DNA of 64,000 bases, taken from assembly GCA_015657535.1 (NCBI GenBank), contig JADHZB010001348.1, forward strand, positions 46,740-110,739, written 5' to 3'. The position numbers and the translations under genes were made by a program. Source of the stretch: Nephromyces sp. MM_2019. Its lineage: Eukaryota; Apicomplexa; Aconoidasida; Nephromycida. The notes below the pieces were generated by a model, which saw only the letters and a list, made by a program, of their open reading frames with translations, did no database searches and was not told where the DNA came from. Every line of letters begins with the position of its first letter. Positions within the stretch are counted from its first letter, which is position 1. Of the stretch, positions 1 through 10,969 are shown piece after piece.

Positions 1-74
1 TCTTTAGCTTTCACGCAATACTATAAGACTGCCGTGCAGCTGGTTTTAACCAAATACCCTAACTCATGGATCCT

Positions 75-240
75 AAATCGTGAACCCTAAACATAGCAAA
101 AGCATCCAGAAAAGCAGCAAACACATCCACATAAGCAGCGAAAACATCCACAAAGGCAGCAAAACATTCAAAAATGCAGCAAAACCTCCACAACATCAAA
201 AACACCCACAAAAGCAACAAAAAAATCTATAAAGATAACT
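75..240. repeat. Degenerate ~20-22 bp A-rich tandem repeat (acatccacaaaagcagcaaa type)
   Basis: About six imperfect copies of a unit resembling acatccacaaaagcagcaaa run from the first CATCCAGAAAAGCAGC to about base 225. The stretch lies upstream of the first recognised VTT-protein exon, so it is probably 5' flank or intron. No coding reading is convincing. Confidence 0.55.
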
Positions 241-407
241 AAACCTCCATCAGTTATTGTGGCCTCTTCATTTGATTTCACAATACTTACTTTGTTTTTG
301 GATTGCATTGGAACTCTTCGCCTTCTAGTCTTCCATTGTGCTTTTGATGCAATTATTGCTACCCTGTATTGATAAATATATCATATTCTTCCTATGATTG
401 CGTATAG

Positions 408-3400
408 TCTGGAAATAACTGGCTTGACTTTTTGCTTCTTTTTGGACTCTTTTTTGTTTTCTGCCTGATTCTCTTTCCCCCGGAGATTATAGTAAGTGAA
501 GAGCACACTTATACACACACACCAAAAGATATGCAACATTAGGGCACGCAACTAAATAGACACACACATTCACACAATGGCAATGCTGGCGCTAAAGCTG
601 TATCTGAGCGTGTTTTTTCCGTGAAAGTATATACTCATGAGAGTAGGTGTATGGATATGCGTATATAGGCCAATATCCAGTGTCACATCTATATTTCCTA
701 TTTAATAGAGATGAAAAGACTCATGATACACAACTAGAAATTTGACAACAAAAACGACTATCGAGCATATAAATGAAAATACTCAAAAATGAAAAGCTCT
801 CAAATAGAAAAAGTTTCTACAAAGAGTTTTTGTTTTTGAGCACTAGTGCAGGTCATCTATGGTAACTATGTCGGTGTGAACTCGAAAAATTGTGTATTTG
901 TTTGTGTGTCTTATTGCATGTGTGTTTGTTTGTGTGTTATTGGGTGTGTCTGTATCGTTCTCTCCCTTTTCTCTTGTGTATGTGTGTGCCTCCTATTACA
1001 TGTGTCACGCACTCTGTCTTTTCTCTTGTGTGTGTGCCTCCTATTACATGTGTCACGCACTCTGTCTTTTCTCTTNNNNNNNNNNNNNNNNNNNNNNNNN
1101 NNNNNNNNNNNNNNNNNNNNNNNNNTTGTGTGTGTGCCTCTTATTGTGTGTGTCTGTGTCACTCTCTCCCTTTTCTCTTGTGTATGTGTGTGCCTCTTAT
1201 TGCGTGTGTCTCCCTCTCAAGCTTTGCGTAGTTGATTTTTTAAGGAGTAAATTTCCTAATTAATGTAGGGTATTCTGGCCTAAAATTTCAGCTTTTTCAC
1301 TTTGCCTCTGTTTTTCTCTGCTTCTTGAACTTTGCAGATATTTTTATTCAATTTTCTTCTATCTACAGTGTGTCATTGCAGGCTATTCGTTTTCAAAGTA
1401 TTATGGATTTACTTGTAAGTCGTAGTTTTACTTTCGATCAGTAAGAATGTCTTGGAGTTTCATGGTTAAACGCATTTTCTCTCTTTTTTGAAGGGTTTTC
1501 AGTGGGTGTGTTGGGAACATGTGGAGGGTGAACAGGGCGTTGATGAAATGTTCGAGTTTTTTCTAATGTTTTGCCTGGTTAACTATCCGTGTTTTCTTAA
1601 AATTGGACCATTTTTCAGTCTCTGATGTTTTAAGGCTTTTTGCTTCGATGCTGGGATGGAGCTTATCACAATAGGCACGCTCACAAGGCACGCACACACA
1701 CACACAGAAATAAGCATACACATATACATAGCAATGCACGCACATATATACGTGGAAATGTACACACGTGCGCACGCACATGCACTGACATGCACACACA
1801 CCAACCTACACACACAAATTCACATTGGTATTGCATTTTCTTGGAATTATTTTCCTCTATTCTGCAGCTTCTAATAGATGCCTTTATTCCCATCTTCTTC
1901 AGATGATACGCTTCTGTAGCACTGTTCTAGCATTCATGAAGAAGGCACTGAAAAGACACGCTTCTAGTTTTAAGGCAGCATATTTTTGATTTAACTCATG
2001 ATAAGAAGAATGAAACTTCCCAACTATCTCCTATCACTGATAAAGCCACATATCTAGTAAAACTATGTGTTGTGAAGATTATTGTTCAAACATCTTCCTT
2101 CTTCTTTTCGATTTTGCAGGGGCTTTAGTTATTGTTTCTTTCTTTGCATCTCTAAGTATTCTCTCTGCGAGCTGCTTTGCTTTTTCTATTACCCGATACT
2201 TCCTTCATGAAAGACTGAGGTTATATATGAAGGATCATAAGAGATTCCGTGTATTCCAGTTGGCAGTAGCGAGAGATGGTATTGGGCTGGTTTTTGCCCT
2301 GAGATCTTCTCCTGTTGCACCTTTCATGGTTGGCTGCTGAAGATTTTTAATTTTGAAATTTTTCTGTGTGTGCGAAATTTTTGATATAGACGAAGCTGTG
2401 TGTGAGATTTTTGGTATACTAAAAGCTGTGTGTATGCGAGACATTGGGCATACTCAAAGCTGCGTGTATACCAAAAATCTCACACTCGAAGCTGCATGTG
2501 CGAAATTTGGCATGCATGAAGATGTTTTCGCTGTCTTATCAATTTGTGTGTTAATATATATATGATTATTTAAGCACTAAATTTATCACATAATTTTGTA
2601 TTGAAAAATTTTGCTATGAAATATCGTTTAAATGCCTCTACTTTGAGGAGTATAGCCTCCCATATGGCTCTTTATAAAGAGCTCACGATTAAGAGCAGGT
2701 ATTTTTTGCTTAGGATCGTAGAGCTCCCGGATAAATTGTGTCTTTTTTCCTGCTTCCTGCTTTTTCTATGAACACACAGTATTAACGATGCTTTTCGCTT
2801 GTTTTAGAATGTTATGTGTGTATAGTTGTGAATATTTATAGCTGTACTGTTTTGCTGTTGTTTTTTCTTCACTTTCCTCTTCTTTCTTTGAAATTTCCTT
2901 TTTTTCATCTTCTTCAACTCTTCATCATCTCTTCTTCATATATATCTTTGAATCAACTGTTTGCATATTGTTTTGAATATATGTAAAAGTAATAGAAACA
3001 TCTGTTTATGTAGTTAAATTAGCTAAAAAATATGAATGATTTTGAATTGTATGCTAAATATGTCGAATTATACTGTGTGTTAGGCCTGTATATTGGTGTG
3101 TGTGTTTCTGTAGTTAAAATTTCAACGAGTGGATCTCTTACCTTATAAAATGCACATGCTATAATGCACACGATTTTTTGATTATTTGAAGAGATATGCA
3201 CTGTGCAGATTGAATTTTCATTGGATTCCGTCGAGCTAATACTGAAGAAGATTTGTGTGTGCTTCATTCTCAACTTAATTCCTGCAGCTACTGAGCTATG
3301 TCTTTGGGTTGTCAGATATCCGGTTCATACAATTCTTTTTAGGCTCTCTAGGATACCTGCTGAGTGAGATAAACTAGAAGATCAGCGAATATCTTTGTGT

Positions 3401-5516
3401 GTGTAGATGAGTTTGTATCTGTGTGTTTTGGATCTAGATTGAGATTGATTAGCAGTTTTTTGGATTGAATTAGGTGTTGTGCTGACTACCTTGGACCTAG
3501 TGAATAACATATGTTTAATACTTTTCATTTTTGAATGTTTTTTGCTGTTTTTAGCAATGCTTGTCTTCAGGAAAGGGATTTTTCTTGTAATGCCTAAACT
3601 TTGCATGATTATGGCAAATCTTTTGATGAAGTTGAAAGCTGCAATTACACGGTTAATTCCAATTATTTTTCGTGAAAATTTGGATTACAATATATACTTC
3701 TGAGATATTTTTATTCTATATGCTTTAGCAGCAACAAAAGTTTGAAGAAATTGGGAAAAGAACTCGTTTTCTTGAATATCTTTTGAAGAATTTTGGCGCG
3801 TGTTGCTTGAAAATAGCACTGTATGATTGCTTTTTTATTTTCCGTTAATTTTGCATATACACTCTTTCAAAGTGAAAGAGGTGTTGCTATGCTTTGGTTA
3901 TTCCATAGTTTTATGAAGTGGTGTCTTTCATGTGTTTTTACCACAAAAAATCGCTCTCTTATTGTTTACTTCTTTGAACTTTTTATTCGCTTACAATATC
4001 TTCTTCTATTTGCCTTCTCGCAGCGATTGTGGCAAGCACATCATTAGGAGCCTCTCTTGATAATCTTAGTGTGATTTTGGGAGGTATACTGTTGAAATTT
4101 GTGTATGTATAATATGTTTTTAAAGTCTTATTTCCTGCTTATATATGAAATAATGAGATATTTCAGCTTTTTCTTTACACACTTTGAATTTTTTCGTCAA
4201 ACTTATGACTGAACATAATACCAATATATATATATATTTGTTTAAACATTCTATAGCGTTTTAGAAGCTTAAAAGGAATGAAAAAAGCAGTTTTATAATA
4301 AGAAATGATATGTTTTAATTTATATTCCAAGAAAAATCAAATAAAATGTTAATTTTTCTTGGAGAAAACAGCGATAGAGACTCTTTCTCTTCGTCTGCCT
4401 TATAAGCTGGCAAAATTTTTTTCAGGCAAGAATTCTGGGCAAGCTATTGTTCTTTTGATCTTCGAGGCAATTATTGTCATAGTAAGTGCTTTTTGCAATG
4501 CTAATTGCCGTGAATGCTACTGTTGTTTCGTATAGTTGACCGCTATTTATCGAAGGCAGTTTTTTGCTGCTTTTTTTCGCCATCGAAGAGTGTAAAATGA
4601 TGATGTTTTGTTTATACGTATCATTAAAGTTAGCTTATTTGGGATTTTAAGCTATTAATAGGATGTATTTTTAGGAATATTCTCCTCTGTTTCTTGTTGC
4701 ATAAAAAGATGATTTCTCTGTCGAATTTCAAGAAAAGTTGTTGGAATTCAACAGAGCATTTATCTGCGATAAGAATAGGTTTTTTTAATGGCTTTGAAGA
4801 CGTTTTTTTGTGTGTGCAGCCATTTTAGCTTCGCTATTATAATGATCTCTAGCAGTTTTTCATGTTTTTACCAGCAAGGGAGGAGGAATTCTTTGGCAAT
4901 TTCGTGGTTAATTGAGCAGTTTATTCCTCTATGAATAGTTGCTATATGTAGCGAATATAAGGAATAGTTTCATCCCTCCTATGCCATTGATTCCTCCTTT
5001 TTTGATCTAAAATTCTTGGTCAGCTGGCCTGGTGTACATATGCAATGAGATTACTGTATATGTCTGGCTGATGAACTACTAATTTCAAGGAAATTAACAC
5101 ACGCCTTCATGGATAGCGACTGATTAGCATATTTTTAGAATTTTTAAAGGGTGAGAACTGATTTTCCAGATGTTAAAAAAGTATGACTAAAGCTAAAAGA
5201 AATCATAGAGTTCTCTATTTGGGTGCTTCAGTGATTTTTCTCGTAAATTTTGATAGAAAATGTTAAATTTATTTGAATATAACTCTTTCTGATGATGTGT
5301 TTAATACCAAGTTTTACGATTTCTGATTGTGCTGCTTCCAGTGTTGATAACTTTAAGAAAATAGCTTGAAACGAGAATTCGCCTCTATTTTTTTTTCAGG
5401 TTATAGTGGTGTTGCTATCTTTGCGAATCAGTTCCTCTATGAAGGCTGCTGCCGAAGAGCTAGAGGGGCAGCCCGAGATGACCCACTTTGTGCAGCTTGA
5501 AGAGTCATCAGTATAA
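408..5516 (+). CDS. VTT-domain (TVP38/TMEM64/DedA-like) multi-pass membrane protein, 5' end missing
   Basis: Exons are 408-491, 1369-1414, 2120-2328, 3288-3363, 4024-4083, 4426-4481 and 5400-5516 (TAA). All phases join, giving 215 residues without a stop. Seen: a hydrophobic segment ending FPPEII, then VIAGYSFSKYYGF, a second hydrophobic stretch, RYFLHERLR, then FALRSSPVAPFM joined to LLSYVFGLSDIRF, then VASTSLGASLDNLS, a last helix (QAIVLLIFEAIIVIVIVVLL) and a short acidic tail. This is the order of the VTT/SNARE-associated Golgi protein domain (TVP38, TMEM41/64, VMP1). Family members sit in Golgi, ER or plastid membranes; some are lipid scramblases. Most splice sites are good (GTAAGT, GTGAGA; pyrimidine-CAG). 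The donor after 2328 (GTTGGC) is weak but gives the expected SPxxPF-LLxYxxGL join. The exon at 408 starts in phase 0 after TATAG, so at least one upstream exon is missing. I am sure of the family, not of the substrate. Confidence 0.85.
896..1215 (+). repeat. TG-rich minisatellite with assembly gap (intron of VTT gene)
   Basis: A unit of roughly 45-55 bp built from CTCTTGTGTGTGTGCCTC, then CTATTACATGTGTC, then ACGCACTCTGTCTTTT is repeated several times. The 50 N bases at 1076-1125 interrupt it, so the true copy number is unknown. It lies in the intron between the exons ending at 491 and starting at 1369. The Cys/Val-rich frames over it come from the repeat. Confidence 0.8.
1076..1125. other. 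Assembly gap (50 N)
   Basis: Exactly 50 N bases, a conventional placeholder, placed inside a TG-rich tandem repeat that probably collapsed or could not be spanned. Confidence 0.99.
1690..1822. repeat. CA-rich microsatellite tract
   Basis: Imperfect (CA)n mixed with GCACGCACA and ACATATATACG blocks, in the VTT-gene intron 1415-2119. It explains the His/Thr-rich and Cys/Val-rich frames here on both strands. Confidence 0.75.
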
Positions 5517-5578
5517 AGATGTGATTGATTTTCAGGGAGAATCCCCTCTGTTTGTGTATGCGATTCAAAAGTCTTTCT

Positions 5579-5609
<31 letters not shown>

Positions 5610-8600
5610 ATCCTTCTGGTGATTTTTTCCTTAGTTCAGCTTGTGAGGAGCGTTGAATTCTTGTCACCTTCCCTTTTTCGTGATTTGTGTGTTGGATAAT
5701 TTCAATACACCACACTTGGTGAAGATATAAGCTTTTTGATAGATTTAATGCGCTTTTTGTGCGAAAAATTGCCTTATTTTAGGATGCCTCCTATACCTTC
5801 TATAGCATGATCTAGAACTAGAAATTTTCACTTGATACGCTTCGGAAGCCTTTAATTACAGTGCTTTTGCCTTCACAGCTTTATAAGTTTTATCGATCAA
5901 TAAAATACAAATTTGTTATAATATATTCGTTATAATCTTCAAGATTTGTGTATTCCACTTTAAGCTTGACATGTAGCGTTCCAATTGCGTAGGTGGGGTA
6001 GAAGCAACTGACAGAAAGTTGAGCTTTTTGCTTTAGTTATGAAGGAAGCTTATTGAAGCATTAAAATTCCGACAAAGCATCAGATGCCTATTTTATCTTT
6101 TCTTCAAGAAGCTGCGCTGTGTGCGGAATTTCTGATTGATCTTGATATATATATCTCACTCCCTGTTATTTTTGGTTCATAATCTGTATTGCTGATGAAT
6201 GGGCTTTTGTGTGTGCTTTCTAATTACTCATCCCACACCATCGCGAGTGTATTCTATACTACTTTGTAAATTTTGTGTGTGTGGCTCGTTTTTTTGTCAT
6301 CTTTTGCACGCTATTTTTCTTTTACTAGCTCCAGTAGGCAGCTTTCCCCCGTTTAACTTCCTCTTTGTAAGTGCCTCATGTGTGAATCCGCAAAATAGTA
6401 ATAATTTCATAGTTTCTCGCACGCGTGTGTACGTGCACGCACGTGTACTACATCCTTTCTTTTAGCACTTTGTTGTATATATTAACGTTTCTTGCCGCGA
6501 TTTTTAGTTGTATTATTACGTAATCATCTGCTGTTGATGTGATCAAAATAGGGGACCCTTCAATTCCTACTTTAGAGGTTTTATAGCAGTTGGAAAACCC
6601 CTTGCATTTTGGTGTATATTGCACACTTAAAGCAGTAAATGCTTTTCAATACTTTAAAGGCTAATTTTATTTCTTTCTGTTCTTTTCTCCCTGTAAGCCG
6701 TTTTTTTTAGGCTTGCGAACTTGTTTCTCCTGCTAGTCTAGTTTGCGATTATTATTTTGATAATTTTTGTTTTTTTCCCTCAGTTTCGTAAGCTTTGCCA
6801 CTAGTATGTTACCATTTTTGATGAATATGGAAATGTTTGGTGTATATACAGTGAGAAGCAGCATTTATTTTATCTCCGTTTCGTCTTTATTTCTGTTTGG
6901 TGATACCATTTTTAAGTTCCCTCATGCAAGATATCCTTGTTTGTGGCTTTTATATCAGAAATATTCTCATGTAATGGCATTTCGTTTGAAGAACTTATTG
7001 GCCTTCTTGCAAGCCTTAATGTGGCTGTTTTCATCTCAGCAACCACTATTACTGCTTTTTCAGTCAAATATTCGGCCCATTGATTCGTCGAATTTCGGTT
7101 ATTTAATATAGAAAAAAGGCTGCAAATTACGAATGGTTTCTAAAGAAATTATATTACTTTGCTATTTTTGGGTTTTATAACAAAATTGCTTACTATAAAA
7201 GTACTTTAACTGCATTTTCACACCGTTTTTTAATGTACAAAAAAACTCAAAATTTCCGCGATGAGTAGTTTTTTTGAAGATGGGAGCTTTTCTCAAGGTG
7301 AATTTATACTTTAAGAAATCGACTTTTTCACTGCAATTTCATTAAATATAGAAAAAGTCTCGACAGCACTGCAAGCCAGTCTGTACCTGCACGTTATAAG
7401 CATATTATGTTTCCACCCCATTTTTGCTGTGCTTGAAGTAACTTTGTGCTACGATGCCACGATTATTCCAGTTGGATATTATATATTTAGATTTATTTCC
7501 TGCAGGCCTTTGTAGGGACCCAAAATTTTGTGTATGCCTCCTAGGACGCCCGAATTAAGCCTCATTGTCTATTTGCATTTTTCATATAATTTGAGAATTG
7601 AGCGTTTTTATCTGTACTGTTTTTATAATATTTGTTCATCTTCAATGCAATTTTATATATCTCTTTTACTTTATTTCTTGTCCTCTACAAGAATTTTACT
7701 TCCTTAAATGATGAGGCGCGTTCGAGTTAGAGGCCAGGTTTTAAACTTTTTTAGAAATAAGCTTAGGCTAGAGCCCTTGTCATTTGAAGTTACTCTTGCA
7801 TGATTAGTGGGTGTCATTAGTTAGGTTGAGGTGTATATACAGCACAGGTCATTTTAATTTTTTGATTGTAAACTTGCTTGCGCGTATATAGAATATTTCA
7901 ATACTTGTATACAATACTGTGTGGGAATCCTCTTGATAGATCCCTGTTTTTTTTGTTTAGCCTGATGCTGCTTTTCCGAAGCTAGCAGTCATCATAATGG
8001 AGAGCTCATAAAATGTTGCAATTGCTGGGGTATAAAAATATTCGCATATATTATTTAGCTGCAAAGTAAACAAAGTGTCTTGCTAGGCTTCTTGCTTTCT
8101 GCCGTGTCGAATGCTTTCATGTCCTTCCAGAGGTTTTTCATTGAAAAAGAAGGCACGGATCCACTTAGTCCTCCACTGCCAGTTTGTTGCATTTCTTGCT
8201 CTGTTCAATTTGCGCTAAAATCCTACAAAATTTCGTATTCCAAGCTGAGAAATATCCGACTTCGTTCATTTTTTGATAAAGAAGTCTGTTTTTTTCGTTT
8301 TTAGCTAGCCTCCACTGATTTCTCTTCAATGATAATTTGCTGTTATGTGACTCTTTCACAACTTATGAGGAAGTGTTTGGACAGGTGCTCTTTTTGGTAT
8401 AGATTAATGCGGGGAGAAAACGATATGTATAAAACTTCGTCCTTGTTTAGCTGAGCAGTCTGTCCGTTCTTGCTGACATTTTTTTAAGCCATATTGTTGC
8501 TCTCTACTGTCTATTTTTTTTAAAACTAGGTTTTGCTATATTTTTAAAATAGCTAGAAGTCGTATGCTTTGTTTGTAAGCAATCCCGTTATCACATAAGA

Positions 8601-10969
8601 ACCTTTGCATGTTGAAGGGTTACGTAGCTCCTAAGAAGTTGAGCTGGCTGCTAGCTTTAGTAAGCCGCTGCATTAACTTATGCTCAGGGGATATATATAT
8701 ATATGAGCTAACTTATTGTTTGCATTTAAGCTTCTAATTTTTTCTACTGCCCTTATCGTGATGCTTTTGATACCGGTTCGAGCTGAAATCTCGAAAAAAA
8801 TCATTGTGCATCACTGCTGCTTCATTGGTCTTTGGAAGTACTTCGCATATAACAAGCTACCGTTTGCTGTTCGTACTTGTTTTGCCCAAAATACCAAGGA
8901 CGGCTATAGTTAGCGTGCGCAGATGACCTTGTAGCATAACTTTTATAGTTTAGCAACACTGTTTTGGAGCGGCTCAAGTTGAGTCCTATTATACCCTGGT
9001 TTAAGGCTGGTCCCTGAAAACATATGGATTTGCCCTGATTACCCTGGAAATGAAAGTAGTGAATTACTTCAGAAATTAGGATGGAAGATTAATAGCATGG
9101 GTGATGCAGCTCTAGTTAATCTTGATACGGCGTTAGTTTTATAGTTGATTCACTGTAAAACCTTATTACCTAGCCAAAATCACCAGTAGAACCGAAAATT
9201 TTCAGTCACCTAGAGTGATCATGAGGAACCCAATGCTCTATTGCCACTTGGGAGACAAGAGAGTCATAAGGTTACCGCTTCTCTGTGGTACCAGCTGTTT
9301 ACCAGCAGCTCTGAAAACTTGGCTCCTGTATGCTTATCTATGATGGGACCTACGATTTGTTTCGCATCCTTGTGTGGAGGTGTGGAAATTTGACTACAAA
9401 AATTATTCCTGAGCAAGCTTGGGGTTTTACCACCCTATGGAGCGCGAAAGTATATGCAGTACTGGTTTTTTAACTCGCAAGCGCAGGCGTAAACGAGTGA
9501 CGACTTAGCTTAATATGACGCTGTTGTTAAAGTCGTCCCAAACCGACCTAAATTTACCTTTTATATTAATGCAAATAGCCTCTGCTTCCCTCGTATTCGT
9601 TAGCTGGTAGTGTAAATTGCACTGCTTTTTCATTCAAAAGTAGGCGGGTAGCGCGGCATCGAAAACGCAACTAAAACTAGGAGGAAACACAAAAACCTGA
9701 GTATATAACATCAGCTGATCCCGTGGAACAGTTCAAAAGCCACTGAACAAGTTAGTACGGACAAGATGTTTCAATGCGCTAATATGCAACGACCCTAGGG
9801 TGCATCACCACCGATTAGCAAAGTAACCTTCGCGAGTAGGCCAATGTCAAGAAATGCGCTTATATTCTCTGAAAGAGAATAAGTTTTAATTTGTGGTTGC
9901 CCTCTTTGATGAGAGGAGTTTATCCTCCTCTAGTTAGTTTGGAGGAATTTCTTGATCGAAATGAGTCTTTCTATCCTCCTCTTGCTACTTTTAAAGTCTT
10001 CCTTTCATAAGAGGAGTCCTTTTATTCTCTTCTCTTTAGTTTGAAAGCTGTTTACTAGACTCGAAAATATTCAGTCCGGGCCATCAATCACTGAAAATAG
10101 CTCTTGTCCCTACCTGCTGTTCACGCTTTTGAATTCTTCTTTGACTATGTGCAATCGCGCGTATAATATGCTTATGCTGCAGTGCAAGCAGTTAACTTGG
10201 CTTTAACCGCGGATCCTCTCTTGGTTTTTCTGGCCTACAGATTTAGCGTTCATAATCTTTCCCTCCGCAGGGATTGCATATATTTTCTACCATAAGGCCA
10301 AGCGATTAAATGCAGGAAAAAGTTACAACAGCTGCCCTGCACAGTGATCCTCGGAAACACAGATTTCGCAATCCGAGCGGATGTTGCAAAGGGCTTTACA
10401 GGCACTATATATGCACGGAGCGCTCGAGTTCACTGTTTGAAAAATAGCTAAAAGCACATTATCTCCGTGTGTGACAAGTTAAATTTCAATATATTTGCCA
10501 TATATTTTCCTAGTTAGGTACCCTCGTAGCGAGTGATTCGATATTTCTAAGCCTTTTTTTTATTCCCCTCTTATGAGTCCGATTGTAGTCATATTGGCTA
10601 TGTCCGCATTTTCATCTTTCGCTGTATTAAAGTAACGAAAAGCATAATGAAAGTATCCCTTTGTCAGATAATTCAAAAGGCTAAAGAGTATTGTAAACAT
10701 GATGTTTCGATTAACCTTGCCATTGTGTACGAAATAGCTTGCGAAGATGAGATTCAAAAAAATTTGTTTCCCTAGTGCGAATTTTTTTTTCAGCTTAGCA
10801 GAAATTTTATATTACTCACTCTCATGTTCAATATTTTTATATGATACGGAAATAAAGACAAAGTGCTTGAAACTATAAAATTTTTTTGTAATGAAACCGA
10901 AAAAAGGCCGCTTATTGTACGATTTTCCGATAACTTATTTTTAAGCACCTCAAGCTGTAAAAAATCTTA
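5517..10969. other. Region without a firmly supported gene; a few candidate plus-strand exons
   Basis: No conserved protein recognised. Several short plus-strand segments look like exons. 6341-6378 (reading PVGSFPPFNFLF) is bounded by CTTTTACTAG and GTAAGT. A chain with compatible phases can be drawn: 7261-7297 (ATG, MSSFFEDGSFSQ), 7506-7529, 8087-8181 (FLLSAVSNAFMSFQRFF) and 8731-8775 (LLIFSTALIVMLLIP); its last donors are weak and no stop exon was found. A 114-codon hydrophobic frame at 6767-7111 is another possibility. Together these hint at a small membrane protein, but I would not annotate one. 9900-10030 holds short GAGGAG/CCTCCTCT-type repeats. I see nothing in 8.8-9.9 kb. Confidence 0.4.
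5578..5612 (+). repeat. (TG)n microsatellite
   Basis: About ten consecutive TG units followed by TATGTGTATGTA, 60 bases downstream of the VTT-protein stop codon, so probably 3' UTR or flank. Confidence 0.85.

Noticed and set aside
50..95. Telomere-like CCCTAA/CCCTAAA motifs at the window start
   Set aside because: Only two isolated imperfect hits, not a tandem array, so not evidence of a chromosome end.
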